Shown: positions 17,336 through 26,502, counted from the first letter of the stretch. The stretch: DNA of 64,000 bases from Hyphomonas sp. (GCF_018402285.1 NZ_JAGYJH010000003.1:1116001-1180000); one strand, 5' to 3'. Program-made: numbers and translations. The notes: generated from the sequence alone by a model not told the origin.

Positions 17336-18102
17336 CAGGTAACCGTTGCGCCCCCGTCGACGACGAGCATCTGGCCGGTCATGTAGCTGCCCGCCTTCGA
17401 GGCGAGATAGACGGCCGCGCCGGCGATCTCTTCAGGCTCGCCGATGCGCTTCAGCGGGGTGCCGGTGAGCGAGCGCTTCAGGGTTTCCGGGTTTTCCCAG
17501 AGGGCCCTGGCGAAGTCTGTCTTGATCAGGCCCGGCGCGATGCAGTTGACGCGGATATTGTCGGCGCCGAATTCGGTGGCGAGGTTGCGGGCGAGCTGGA
17601 AGTCTGCCGCTTTCGAGATGTTGTAGGCCCCGATGATCGGTGTGCCGCGCAGGCCGCCGATGGAGGAGACGATGATGATGGCGCCGTCTTTCCGGGCCTG
17701 CATCTGGGGGGCGACCATCTGGACCAGCCAGTGGTTGGAGATGATGTTGTTCTGCAGGATCTTGGTGAATTGATCATCCGAGATGCCGGCCATCGGACCA
17801 TAATAGGGGTTGGAGGCGGCGTTGCAGACGAGGATGTCGATCTTGCCGAAGCTCTTATTGGTTTCGTCCACCATCGCCTGCAGGTCTTCCTTGGAAGAGA
17901 TGTTGGCGGGGACGGCAATGGCGGTGCCGTCGCCATGCTTCTTGTTGATGCCGTCGGCGACTTCCTCGCAGGGGCCGGGCTTGCGCGAGGAGATGACGAC
18001 GCGGGCGCCCTGATCGGCCATGGCCTCGGCAATGGCGCGGCCGATGCCGCGCGAGGATCCGGTGATGATGGCGGTTTTGCCGGTAAGGTCGAACAGGCTC
18101 AT
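17335..18102 (-). CDS. SDR family NAD(P)-dependent oxidoreductase
   Basis: 255-residue classical short-chain dehydrogenase: cofactor motif GSSRGIGRAIA (about residues 15-25), NAA (about 94-96), catalytic Ser in IVSSIGG, YNISK (Tyr-x-x-x-Lys) and the C-terminal GQMLVVDGG. It resembles 3-oxoacyl-ACP reductases and short-chain alcohol dehydrogenases; the substrate cannot be told. First gene of the SDR-csaA-thioesterase operon. Confidence 0.9.
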   Translation of the reverse strand: MSLFDLTGKTAIITGSSRGIGRAIAEAMADQGARVVISSRKPGPCEEVADGINKKHGDGTAIAVPANISSKEDLQAMVDETNKSFGKIDILVCNAASNPYYGPMAGISDDQFTKILQNNIISNHWLVQMVAPQMQARKDGAIIIVSSIGGLRGTPIIGAYNISKAADFQLARNLATEFGADNIRVNCIAPGLIKTDFARALWENPETLKRSLTGTPLKRIGEPEEIAGAAVYLASKAGSYMTGQMLVVDGGATVT

Positions 18103-18186
18103 GGGGCGCTCCTCTTTCGTGTCGTGTTCAGGCTTTTTGCTGGGCGCACGCTAGGGCGTACCTGTCAGGATCGCTAGGGGTTCCGT

Positions 18187-18600
18187 CAGGGAATTTGGAA
18201 GTGCGCGGCCGCTGACCGCCAGACCGGCGAAGAACTGATGCGGATCACCTTTGCCGACCATAACCGCGTCGACCAGTTCATGGCGCAGGGCGTGGCCTTC
18301 CATGAAGGACAACTCTACGGCCCGCTCAACCAGCTGACAGGGTTGCTGGCGGCGTTGGGTGTGGTGGCGCTCAGCATCACCGGGGCGCTGATGTGGTGGC
18401 GCCGGCGGCCGAAAGGGCGGCTCGGCCTGCCGCCCATGCCGCCGGACAAGCGCCTCGCGTCCGGCCTGGTCCTGCTGGTCATCTGCCTCGGCATCTTCCT
18501 GCCAATGGCAGGGATAACCCTCGTCCTTGCGCTGGTGGCAGACCTTCTCTTTGACTGGCTGGGCGACCGGGCGGGGCAGGAAGCAGCCTGCTTGAACCGG
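18187..18600 (+). pseudogene. Remnant of a PepSY-associated membrane protein (C-terminal part)
   Basis: The frame from 18178 reads as the last third of a PepSY_TM/PiuB-like protein: DRQTGEELMRITFADHN, then VAFHEGQLYGPLNQLTG, a helix LLAALGVVALSITGALMWW followed by RRRPKGRLGLPPMP, and a second helix pair. It lacks the N-terminal membrane helix and most PepSY domains, starts just after an in-frame stop, and the frame runs into the next gene without a natural end. Truncated at both sides, so probably a decayed iron-uptake-related gene. Confidence 0.65.
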
Positions 18601-18644
18601 GCCGCGTGGCGGCGCATGATCCCGCCCCAGAGGGGGAGGAAAAC

Positions 18645-19142
18645 ATGCGTCTTCATGTGCGGGCGAGTTTTGCCGCGTTGTCTTTTGCCGCCCTTTCTGC
18701 CTGCGCGAGCGCAGGCGAAACGCATGAAGCGGCAGTCTTGCCCGCAACCTATGACGCGGCGCTGGCGGAAAAGCTCGGCGCGGATGAGTACGGCATGCGG
18801 TCTTACGTCCTCGCGATCCTCAAGACCGGGCCGCAGGACAGCGTGATCACGGACACGGCGGAACGCGCCGCGCTGTTTGCCGGGCATTTTGCCAGCATGG
18901 GCAAGCTTGCCGGAGAGGGAAAGCTGGTGCTCGCCGGCCCGCTCGGCGGCGAGGACGGGCGGCGCGGCCTCTTCATTCTCAACACCGCCGACATCGACAC
19001 GGCGAAGGCATGGGTGGCCACCGACCCGACCATCGAAGCGGGCGTCTTCGTCGTGGATTACAGCAAGTATTATGGCTCGGCCGCCCTGATGCAGATCAAC
19101 GGGGTCCATTCCACGATCCAGAAGAATGAGATCGCGGACTAG
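18645..19142 (+). CDS. YciI-like domain lipoprotein
   Basis: 165 residues. A lipobox signal (AALSFAALSAC) precedes a YciI-like domain with GMRSYVLAILKTGPQD, HFASMGKLAGEGKLVLAGPLG, GLFILNTADIDTAKAWVATDP and EAGVFVVDYSKYYG. YciI proteins are small ferredoxin-like-fold proteins, some with dehalogenase-like roles; exported versions are of unknown function. The ATG at 18645 follows GGGGGAGG. Confidence 0.75.
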   Translation: MRLHVRASFAALSFAALSACASAGETHEAAVLPATYDAALAEKLGADEYGMRSYVLAILKTGPQDSVITDTAERAALFAGHFASMGKLAGEGKLVLAGPLGGEDGRRGLFILNTADIDTAKAWVATDPTIEAGVFVVDYSKYYGSAALMQINGVHSTIQKNEIAD

Positions 19143-19147
19143 TCAGG

Positions 19148-20812
19148 TCAGCCGGCAAGGCCCCAGGCCGCCATCATGATGTCGGCGAGTTTCTCTGTGC
19201 GCCGGCGCACGACATCGGAAGTCCAGGCATCCTGCTCCATCAGGTCGCGCGTCAGGGCAAATTCCTGCCCGCCGCCGCCATTGAAATAGATTTCCTTCTT
19301 GGCGCGATAGTCGAGCCGGTCGGCCAGCTGGTTCACCTTGTTGGTGAGCAGAACAAAGTTGCCGATCGTGTCGCACTGTTCGCGCCGCTTCACCGGGTCG
19401 GGCCAGGTGATCATCCAGTGGCTGTCCTCGGGCGGATTGCGCGGCAGGACGTGTTCGACCGTGGCGTCGGATTCCGGCGGGATCGTGCGCCCGCCTTCGA
19501 TCGCCGCGTTGAGGCGCAGGGCGATGGCCCGGCGCTGGCCATAGGTGCCAAAGCGCGTCGTCAGCCGGTCGCGCAGCTTGCGGGCCTCGTCGCGGGTGAC
19601 CATGAACGGTCCGGTCTTGGAAAACAGGACACGGTCATTGCGGATGGCATCGGTGATGCGGGCGAGCTTCTTGTTGCGCGCCTCGCGCTCCTGCACCATC
19701 ACCTGCGAGATGTAGGAGGTGCGCTCGAGGCTGGCGAAGAATTCTGTCGCCATCGGATCGGCAAAGCCGCGCTCGACGATGAACTGGATGGCCGGCGCCC
19801 GCCAGGTCTTGTGCTCGAGCGCGCGCAACTGGTTGATACTGTCGAGCACGCCCTGGGGCGCGCCCAGGCCGGTTTCGTCGCGCCCTGTCTCTGCAACGCG
19901 AAACGCCTCGACATAACCCGGCAGCATTTCGTCGAGGAATTTGCGGGGCTCGATCTTGTTGAGGACAGCTTTCTGGAAGCCGGCAAACAGGTCGCCCTTG
20001 GGCGAGCGGTCATGGATCACGCGGATCTGGCGCAGCAGATCGTCAAACGCCCCGCCGCCGAGGATGGCTTCATAGCCGGCCCAGCGCTCAGCATAGTCAT
20101 TGGCATCGGCGCTGGTGAATTTTGCCCGCTGGAAGAGTTCGGTCTTGATGATGTCATGGGCGCCCGGCTCCTTGCCGCGCGTGTTCAGCACCCGGAACAC
20201 CTTGAAGCCCTGGTCCTTGTTGTCGACCACGACGCGTACCAGCGCGCAGCCACCGGTGACGACATCGGCCAGCGCCCGGCGGCGCTCTGCCGTCATGCCG
20301 CGCAGCTCGCGGTGAAAGGCGGCGGTATTGCCGATGATCTTCTGCTGGCTTTCACTCTCGCCTGGCTCGTTGTCGAGCTTCAGGGTGGCGCCAGGTGTCT
20401 GGATGGTGTCGCGGAAGAAGGCGCCGACATCGTAGTTGAGCGCGATGCGCCAGTTGGCGCCCTCGCCCAGCAGCGGGCGGTCTTCATCCGCGACGAGCTT
20501 GTGCAGGGCGGCGGCGCGGTCGGGGTCGGTTTCCAGGTCGCGCAGCACGCAGAGCAGGATGGTCAGGGTCGTCAGGCGCTGCTGGCCGTCGACGATTTCC
20601 AGATGGCCGGCTTCGTCGCCATTCACGAACACCAGCGCGCCGATGAAGTGGGCGATGGAGGCGTCCATGGCGTCGACAAGGTCACCCAGAAGGTCGAGGG
20701 CTTCGCGGTCGCCCCAGGAATAGCTGCGCTGGTAATGGGGCATGCGCAGCCGCTCGCCCGGCGCGAACACTTCGCTCAGAGAACTTTCCTGCGCGCGGAC
20801 GCCAAGTTGCAT
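19148..20812 (-). CDS. DUF262 and DUF1524 protein, GmrSD-like (possible type IV restriction or defence nuclease)
   Basis: 554 residues. The N-terminal DUF262 (ParB-like fold) shows PHYQRSYSWGDREALDLL (about 24-41), HFIGALVFV and the nucleotide-site motif EIVDGQQRLTTLTIL (about 72-86). The C-terminal DUF1524 (His-Me/HNH-like) shows TVEHVLPRNP (about 436-445) and TIGNFVLLTNKVNQ (about 467-480). GmrSD proteins with this pair cleave glucosyl-hydroxymethylated phage DNA; whether this one does is unknown. It is alone, with no adjacent methylase or partner, and its base composition matches its neighbours. Confidence 0.85.
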   Translation of the reverse strand: MQLGVRAQESSLSEVFAPGERLRMPHYQRSYSWGDREALDLLGDLVDAMDASIAHFIGALVFVNGDEAGHLEIVDGQQRLTTLTILLCVLRDLETDPDRAAALHKLVADEDRPLLGEGANWRIALNYDVGAFFRDTIQTPGATLKLDNEPGESESQQKIIGNTAAFHRELRGMTAERRRALADVVTGGCALVRVVVDNKDQGFKVFRVLNTRGKEPGAHDIIKTELFQRAKFTSADANDYAERWAGYEAILGGGAFDDLLRQIRVIHDRSPKGDLFAGFQKAVLNKIEPRKFLDEMLPGYVEAFRVAETGRDETGLGAPQGVLDSINQLRALEHKTWRAPAIQFIVERGFADPMATEFFASLERTSYISQVMVQEREARNKKLARITDAIRNDRVLFSKTGPFMVTRDEARKLRDRLTTRFGTYGQRRAIALRLNAAIEGGRTIPPESDATVEHVLPRNPPEDSHWMITWPDPVKRREQCDTIGNFVLLTNKVNQLADRLDYRAKKEIYFNGGGGQEFALTRDLMEQDAWTSDVVRRRTEKLADIMMAAWGLAG

Positions 20813-20923
20813 AGTCTACCCCTTCAACTGGTCCCCTCCCTAGCCCTTGCCAAAGCGGTCCACAACGCGAGATGAACATCGTGCAATGTGGTTTGGGCTG
20901 TAGTGTGACAGGAGAGTAACGAT

Positions 20924-21757
20924 ATGCGCCTCGTGCGTTTTGCGGCCGCAGGGCAGGTCCGGTTCGGCCATCTGGAGGGCGATACTGTCGTGCCCGTTGC
21001 AGGCGAGACCTTTGTCGACGCGCTCGAAGGGCGCGAGAAAGGCGCGCCTCTGGCGCTCAGTGTCGTGCAACTGCTGGCGCCGGTGCCGGCGCCGCGAAAA
21101 ATTCTGGGGATAGGTGTGAACTATGCCGCCCATGCCGCCGAGAGCGTGAGCTTCGTCAACACATCCAAACCCGAAGTCCAGAAGTGGTTCAACAAGCAGG
21201 CTACCGCCGTCAACGGACCCTACGCGCCGGTACATCTTCCCAAGGTCTCCGGCCAGCTCGACTATGAAGGCGAGCTGGTCGTGGTGATCGGAAGGCATGG
21301 CCGGCATGTGCCTGCGGCGAGGGCGATGGAAATCGTCGCAGGCTTCTGTATCGGCTGCGATTATTCGGTACGCGACTGGCAGAAGGCCAGCCAGACGATG
21401 ATCATGGGCAAGGGCTTTGACACGCACGCGCCGTTCGGCCCGGCGCTGGTGACGCCTGATGAGCTGGGTGAGATTTCAGACCTCGAAATCCGCAGCTTCG
21501 TGAACGGCGAGCAGCGCCAGTCCGGACGTCCGCGCGACATGATCCACGATATCGGGGCCCAGATTGCACATTTGACGGCGGCCTTTACGCTTGAGCCAGG
21601 GGATGTGATCTTTACCGGAACCCCGGCGGGTGTCGGCGCGGGCTTTGATCCGCCCAAATGGCTGAAGGCAGGTGACCGTGTACGTATCGAGATCGACGGA
21701 CTGGGCCACATCGAGAACGAGATCGTTCCCGAGCCGGATACGGCGCGAATCGGCTGA
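20924..21757 (+). CDS. Fumarylacetoacetate hydrolase family protein
   Basis: 277 residues. FAH-family C-terminal fold: KILGIGVNYAAHAAES, the metal-ligand region LDYEGELVVVIGR, VAGFCIGCDYSVRDWQ, KGFDTHAPFGP, MIHDI and DVIFTGTPAGVGAG. It probably cleaves or hydrates a 2-oxo or beta-diketo acid in aromatic or sugar-acid breakdown; the exact reaction cannot be told. GGAGAG precedes the ATG. It stands alone between convergent and repeat regions. Confidence 0.9.
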   Translation: MRLVRFAAAGQVRFGHLEGDTVVPVAGETFVDALEGREKGAPLALSVVQLLAPVPAPRKILGIGVNYAAHAAESVSFVNTSKPEVQKWFNKQATAVNGPYAPVHLPKVSGQLDYEGELVVVIGRHGRHVPAARAMEIVAGFCIGCDYSVRDWQKASQTMIMGKGFDTHAPFGPALVTPDELGEISDLEIRSFVNGEQRQSGRPRDMIHDIGAQIAHLTAAFTLEPGDVIFTGTPAGVGAGFDPPKWLKAGDRVRIEIDGLGHIENEIVPEPDTARIG

Positions 21758-21774
21758 GCGCAAGGGCGGAATTT

Positions 21775-21825
21775 CGGGCCTGGTCGGGGCCTGGTCCGGG
21801 GCCTGATCCGGGGCCCAATCCCGGG
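21775..21825. repeat. About 12-bp degenerate G/C-rich tandem repeat
   Basis: Four imperfect copies of GGGGCCTGGTCC (variants CGGGCCTGGT, GGGGCCTGATCC, GGGGCCCAATCC) lie just after the FAH-family stop codon. Confidence 0.75.
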
Positions 21826-21874
21826 AACGACGGGGCCCTGCCTTTTGGGCAAGGCCCCCGTCTCCCCCGAGATC

Positions 21875-21920
21875 GCCCCCGCTCCGGCCAGCACTGGCCG
21901 CGGACCGGGGGCGTTCTTAA
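21875..21920 (+). terminator. Possible terminator of the FAH-family gene
   Basis: A G/C-rich inverted repeat (CGCCCCCG with CGGGGGCG, plus an inner GGCCAG/CTGGCC stem) is followed by TTCTTAAC. The stem is strong but the T-run is short, so this is tentative. Confidence 0.45.
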
Positions 21921-22128
21921 CAAGGAACAGCCCATGGTTAACCTTTGAAAACTTCTCTGTCCACGCGCCTTCTATAGCCGGAGCATCAGGAAACGGCCGG
22001 TTGTGGCTGATTTGCAACGATTTGCCGCCAGCTTGCCGGGAAGGGCAAATCAGGACAATTCCGAGCAATTCGTTAACCATTTTCGCCTTAATTTTAAGAT
22101 TGATGGGCTGTTTGCGGGTGCTGACCTG

Positions 22129-23358
22129 ATGACTTTTTTCTTGTTCCTCCTTTATCTCGCCGTTGGCGCGGGGGCCGGATACGGCCTGTTTTCGCTGACT
22201 ATGGCGGGTTTGCCGCTGTCGATCGCGGGTGGAGCGGTCACCTCAGCCGTCCTCACCCAGATCCACGTCCTGGTCCGCACAAGCGGGGCCGCCAAGAAGA
22301 TCGATGCAAGGATCGACTCGGTCGAACGCGAAGTGACCGACACCTCCCGCCGCATCAACGTGCTCGATGCCCGTGCCGAGGCACTGGAAGAGACCGTCAA
22401 GATCGAGCTGGGTGAACGCCGCGACGCGCTCGTCAACGAGATGCGCCAGCTGGAAGGCCTGATCGACAAGCTGACCCGCAGCTTCGAGACCCGCCTGACC
22501 GACAGCACGGCGCTTGCCCGGGTGCAGCCTGTGGAAGACGCGGCCCTGCGGGATGTGCGCGACTCGCTCAAAGATGGCCGGGTGGACCTGCACCTGCAGC
22601 CCATCGTGTCGCTGCCCCAGCGCCGGGTGACCTTCTATGAAGGCTTCACCCGTCTGCGTCGCCCTGATGGCAGCCACATTACGCCCGCCGATTTCCTCGA
22701 TGCCGCCCGCCGGGCAAGCCTTATGGGCATCATCGACAATTTCATGCTGTTCCGCTGCGTGCAGATCGTGCGGCGCCTGGCTGAGCGAGACCGCCGCGTC
22801 GGCGTGTTCTGCAACATCTCCTCGATCTCGCTGGAAGACCCGACCTTTTTCCCGATGTTCCTGGACTTCATGACCGAGAACCGGGATCTCTCCGGATCGG
22901 TGATCTTCGAGATCCGGGCTGACCGGTTCGAAGGGCGCTCTCCCGCGATGCGCGCCAATATGGACAAGCTGACCGCGCTCGGCTTCCGCTTCTCCATCGA
23001 CCATGTGACGGGGCTCGACCTCGACCTGCCGCGCCTGCAGGCCGCGGGCGTGCGCTTTGTGAAGGTCAATGGCAGCCAGCTGATCGACCAGCTGCGCGAT
23101 CCCCACGGGCCCCGCCCGGCCACCGCGCTCAACCGGAAGCTGTCGGCCCATGAAGTGGGCGCGGCCTTCTCGCGCTACGGCATCATGCTGATCGCCGAGA
23201 AGATCGAGGACGAAGCCAGTGTCGTCGAAATTCTCGAGTACGAAATTCCCTTCGGCCAGGGGCACGTATTCAGCGCGCCCCGGCCCATCAAGTCGTCCCT
23301 GATGGAAGATACAGCGCCCCCGCGCGAGTTGATCGAGCGTCTTTCGAACTATCACTGA
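22129..23358 (+). CDS. tipF: TipF-like membrane protein with degenerate EAL domain
   Basis: 409 residues. Two N-terminal membrane helices (about 2-20 and 25-45), a coiled coil (about 55-140) and a C-terminal EAL domain (about 150-400). The EAL signature is FYEGFTRLR instead of EALLR, DDFGTG is IDHVTG, and the K-x-D position is VKVNG, so phosphodiesterase activity is unlikely. Caulobacter TipF has this layout, binds cyclic-di-GMP and positions the new flagellum. The downstream HAD-MaoC-ribF-ileS-lspA order supports the identity. The start at 22129 avoids 42 extra residues. Confidence 0.72.
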   Translation: MTFFLFLLYLAVGAGAGYGLFSLTMAGLPLSIAGGAVTSAVLTQIHVLVRTSGAAKKIDARIDSVEREVTDTSRRINVLDARAEALEETVKIELGERRDALVNEMRQLEGLIDKLTRSFETRLTDSTALARVQPVEDAALRDVRDSLKDGRVDLHLQPIVSLPQRRVTFYEGFTRLRRPDGSHITPADFLDAARRASLMGIIDNFMLFRCVQIVRRLAERDRRVGVFCNISSISLEDPTFFPMFLDFMTENRDLSGSVIFEIRADRFEGRSPAMRANMDKLTALGFRFSIDHVTGLDLDLPRLQAAGVRFVKVNGSQLIDQLRDPHGPRPATALNRKLSAHEVGAAFSRYGIMLIAEKIEDEASVVEILEYEIPFGQGHVFSAPRPIKSSLMEDTAPPRELIERLSNYH

Positions 23359-23440
23359 TCCGCGCGCCGCGCGGGGGCTTGATTCTGTCCATATTTGAGC
23401 GTCCTGTGACCTGTGCACGCCATGTGGAGGGACACAGATC

Positions 23441-24010
23441 ATGCGCCGGGTGTTTGCCGTTATTTCCGCCATCCTGCCGGCTGTTGCCGTCGCCTGTGTG
23501 TATGCGCCCGAAGCCGCCCCGCCGGCGCCAGCGCCGGTTGGCGCTCTGAGCGCGCCGGCCGCGCCCGCTGCGCGCCATGTCAGCCTGACGGCAACGCTGC
23601 CGCACGCCCCCAGCGAGGGCCTGCCGCCCGAAGTGCTCGATCCGATCATCGAGGGCACACCGCTCAAGCTCGACCTGACGCTGCTGCCCCCGCTCACGCC
23701 CTCCCTCCGCCAGCCCGATGGCACCTACGCCCTCGCCGAAGCCTGCGATTTCGGCGTGGTGGAAGCCGGCGCGGTCTCCCTGCCGACCGGCTCCTGGCAC
23801 ATGCTGATCAATGCCGAGCTCGGCAGCCCGTCCGCCAATCCGGCGAGCCTTCTGAGCTGCGAGTATGATGCAAGCCGCATGACCGAAGACAGCCCCGGCG
23901 CCCGCTGGCGGCTGCGCGGGTGTTTCCTGCCGCAGGCCGTGTCGATCCCGACCGCCATGCTCTGGTCGCTGAGCCCGCTCCCGGCATCGGCCTGTGGCAT
24001 CGGTGATTGA
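23441..24010 (+). CDS. Exported protein of unknown function
   Basis: 189 residues, not recognised. The N-terminus (MRRVFAVISAILPAVAVAC) looks like a lipoprotein signal. An Ala/Pro-rich linker (about 25-45) is followed by a domain with at least four Cys (EACDFG, LLSCEY, LRGCFLP, SACGIGD), suggesting two disulfides in the periplasm. GGAGGG precedes the start. It sits between the tipF-like gene and the HAD gene on the same strand. Confidence 0.7.
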   Translation: MRRVFAVISAILPAVAVACVYAPEAAPPAPAPVGALSAPAAPAARHVSLTATLPHAPSEGLPPEVLDPIIEGTPLKLDLTLLPPLTPSLRQPDGTYALAEACDFGVVEAGAVSLPTGSWHMLINAELGSPSANPASLLSCEYDASRMTEDSPGARWRLRGCFLPQAVSIPTAMLWSLSPLPASACGIGD

Positions 24011-24043
24011 CCAGGCCACCCGCCCGGCCTAGCTCGCTCGCCC

Positions 24044-24895
24044 ATGACAGCTCTGCTTTTCCCGCCCGGCCTTGCCGGTCTCGCCAGCCGCTATGACACT
24101 ATCCTCTGCGATGTGTGGGGCGTGATCCATAATGGCCGCGCCGCCTTCACCGAGGCGTGCGACGCGCTGGTGAAGTTCCGCGCCGGCGGTGGCCGCGTCT
24201 GCCTCATCACCAACGCCCCGGTGCCCGAAGCCCAGGTGATCCGCTATTTTGAGCCTCTCGGGGTTCCCGCCGAAGCCTTTGACGCCTGCGTCTCCTCGGG
24301 CGACGCGACCCGCTACGAACTCGCCCAGCGCCCCGGCAAGACCGTCTGGCGCCTCGGGGGCGATGAGGGCTGGGAGCATGACCGCTACCTTTATGAAGGT
24401 CTCGACCTCAAATTCGAGGACAGTGCCAAGGCCGACCTTCTCCTCTGCATCGGCTTGCGGGACATGGCCAACGACCAGCCCGAAGACTACCGCGCCGAGC
24501 TGAAAGAGGGCGTCGAGCGCGCCCTGCCGATGCTGTGCGCCAACCCGGATAAGCAGGTGCGCGTGGGCGGCAAGCTCTACTGGTGTGCCGGCGCGCTGGC
24601 AGACGTCTACGAGGATCTGGGCGGGCAGGTGATCTATCCCGGCAAGCCCTACGCTCCGATCTACAAGCTGGCGCTCGAGCGCGTGGCGGCCATGGGCGCC
24701 CCGGCAAGGAATGTCCTTTGCATCGGCGACAGCCCGGCCACCGATGTGCGCGGCGCGCGCGGGCAGGGCTTCGACAGCCTCTATGTCGGCACGGGCCTGA
24801 AACAGCACGGCCCGGATTTTGAAGCAGAAGTGACCGATCTACTCGCCGATTACGGCGAGATCGCCACTTATGCGATGACAGGGCTCAGATGGTAG
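24044..24895 (+). CDS. HAD-superfamily subclass IIA hydrolase (TIGR01459-like)
   Basis: 283 residues. HAD motif I is DTILCDVWGVIHNG (about 19-32), where Asp is the nucleophile. Motif II is CLITNAP, a cap domain follows, then YPGKPYAPIYKLAL with the motif III Lys and GDSPATDVRGARGQGFDSLYVGTG for motif IV. The family resembles NagD/PGP-type phosphatases; its substrate is not known. It lies in a run with MaoC and ribF. Confidence 0.88.
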   Translation: MTALLFPPGLAGLASRYDTILCDVWGVIHNGRAAFTEACDALVKFRAGGGRVCLITNAPVPEAQVIRYFEPLGVPAEAFDACVSSGDATRYELAQRPGKTVWRLGGDEGWEHDRYLYEGLDLKFEDSAKADLLLCIGLRDMANDQPEDYRAELKEGVERALPMLCANPDKQVRVGGKLYWCAGALADVYEDLGGQVIYPGKPYAPIYKLALERVAAMGAPARNVLCIGDSPATDVRGARGQGFDSLYVGTGLKQHGPDFEAEVTDLLADYGEIATYAMTGLRW

Positions 24896-25000
24896 GCACT
24901 CAGCCCCCTCCGCGGCCCCTCGCGGGCGAGCGGGGGTGACGGCAGCTTCAGCCCCGTGTAACTCACTTCAGCACGCAGAATCAGGGAGCAATCCGGCCGC

Positions 25001-25432
25001 ATGACACAGTTCACCGGTTTCAAATACGAAGACCTCCAGATCGGCCAGGCGCACGAGACCGTGCACACGATCACGGAGAACGACATCCAGCGCTTCGCCG
25101 AGGTTTCCGGCGACTACAACCCGTTGCACATGTCCGACGAGTTTGCCGCCAAGACCATCTTCGGCAAGCGCATCGCCCATGGCGCGCTGACCGCCAGCTA
25201 CATCTCCGGCATCCTGGGCAACAATCTGCCCGGTCCCGGCGCCATCTTTGTCGGCCTCTCGATGCGCTTCAAGCGCCCGGTCCATATCGGCGACACCGTG
25301 ACTGTGCGCGCCGAAGTGGCCGAGAAGCAGGACCGCGGCAACCGCGTGACCCTCAAGGTCGAGTGTATCGTCGAGGGCAGGCGGGTCATCACCGGGGAAG
25401 CGGACGTGGTCGCCCCCAGCCGGGAAAAGTGA
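25001..25432 (+). CDS. MaoC-family (R)-specific enoyl-CoA hydratase
   Basis: 143 residues, hotdog fold. The catalytic block is FAEVSGDYNPLHMSDEFAA, with the Asp and His of the hydratase signature, and MRFKRPVHIGDTVTVRAEV follows. This resembles PhaJ-type hydratases, which feed beta-oxidation intermediates to other pathways. The stop overlaps the ribF start (TGATG), so the two are coupled. Confidence 0.88.
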   Translation: MTQFTGFKYEDLQIGQAHETVHTITENDIQRFAEVSGDYNPLHMSDEFAAKTIFGKRIAHGALTASYISGILGNNLPGPGAIFVGLSMRFKRPVHIGDTVTVRAEVAEKQDRGNRVTLKVECIVEGRRVITGEADVVAPSREK

Positions 25433-26358
25433 TGGCCGTTTACGCCGAATATCGCGGGCTTCCCGAGGCGGCCCGGGGCGCGTCGATCGCGCTCGGCAAC
25501 TTTGACGGCCTGCATGCCGGCCACCGCGCCGTGATGGACGCGGCCCGCAATGCCGGGCACGGCAAATTCTCGGTCGCAACCTTCGAGCCGCCCCCGCGCG
25601 CCTATTTCCGCCCGGGCGACCCGCCTTTCCGCATCCTGCGGCCCGAGCGGCGCAACGCGCTGATCCTGAAGGCAGGCGCCGACACCGTGTTCGAGCTGCC
25701 CTTCAATGGCGAGATGGCGGCGATGACGGATGAACAGTTCGTCCGCCAGGTGCTGGTCGACGGGCTCGGCGTCTCGCACATTTCCGTCGGCTTTGATTTC
25801 CGGTTTGGCCGCGGCCGCATGGGCCATGCCCAGCGCCTCGCCAGCCTTGGCCGCGCGCTCGGCTTTGGCGTCACCATTGTCGAGGAAGTCTCCGGCCACG
25901 GCGCCAAGGCCTCCTCCACCGCCATCCGCCAGGCCCTTATGGCGGGCGAGCCGGAACTGGCCGCGCAGCTCCTCGGCAGCCCCTGGATCGCCGATGGCAT
26001 CATAGAGGCCGGCGAGCAGAACGGGCGCAGTTTCGGTTTCCCCACAGCCAACATCGCGCTGGGCGATCTCATCCACCCTAGGATGGGCGTCTATGCCGTC
26101 CGCCTGCGGATCGAGGGCGAGGAAATGTGGCGTGACGGGGTGGCCAATTTCGGCCGCACGCCGACCACCGGTCTGCGCGACCCGCTGCTGGAAACCTTCA
26201 TCTTCGACTTTGACCGCGAGATTTACGGCCAGCGCGCCGAAGTCCAGCTGATCGCCTATCAGCGCCCGGAGCTGAAGTTTGACTCCCTCGACGCCATGAT
26301 CGCCCAGATGCACAAGGATGCCGCGCAGGCAAAGGAAACCCTCGCCGCGCGCCGCTGA
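25432..26358 (+). CDS. ribF: Bifunctional riboflavin kinase/FAD synthetase
   Basis: 308 residues. FAD synthetase half (about 1-180): SIALGNFDGLHAGHRAVM and KASSTAIRQAL. Riboflavin kinase half (about 185-300): FGFPTANIAL, HPRMGVYAVRL, GVANFGRTPT and the Glu in LETFIFDFD. Makes FMN then FAD from riboflavin. It is coupled to the MaoC gene. The ATG at 25432 gives the family's normal length, while the longer open frame overlaps MaoC. Confidence 0.95.
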   Translation: MAVYAEYRGLPEAARGASIALGNFDGLHAGHRAVMDAARNAGHGKFSVATFEPPPRAYFRPGDPPFRILRPERRNALILKAGADTVFELPFNGEMAAMTDEQFVRQVLVDGLGVSHISVGFDFRFGRGRMGHAQRLASLGRALGFGVTIVEEVSGHGAKASSTAIRQALMAGEPELAAQLLGSPWIADGIIEAGEQNGRSFGFPTANIALGDLIHPRMGVYAVRLRIEGEEMWRDGVANFGRTPTTGLRDPLLETFIFDFDREIYGQRAEVQLIAYQRPELKFDSLDAMIAQMHKDAAQAKETLAARR

Positions 26359-26502
26359 GACGCGGGTTCCCGCAGCGCGCAAGGCTGGCAACCCCAGGAT
26401 ACCACTACATTTTTTCCTTGTTTCTGCCCCGGTCTGGCCCTTCACAGACGGGTCAAACGGGCGCAACAATTCGCCCGGACGCTCTGCCGGGGAGGACACC
26501 AC

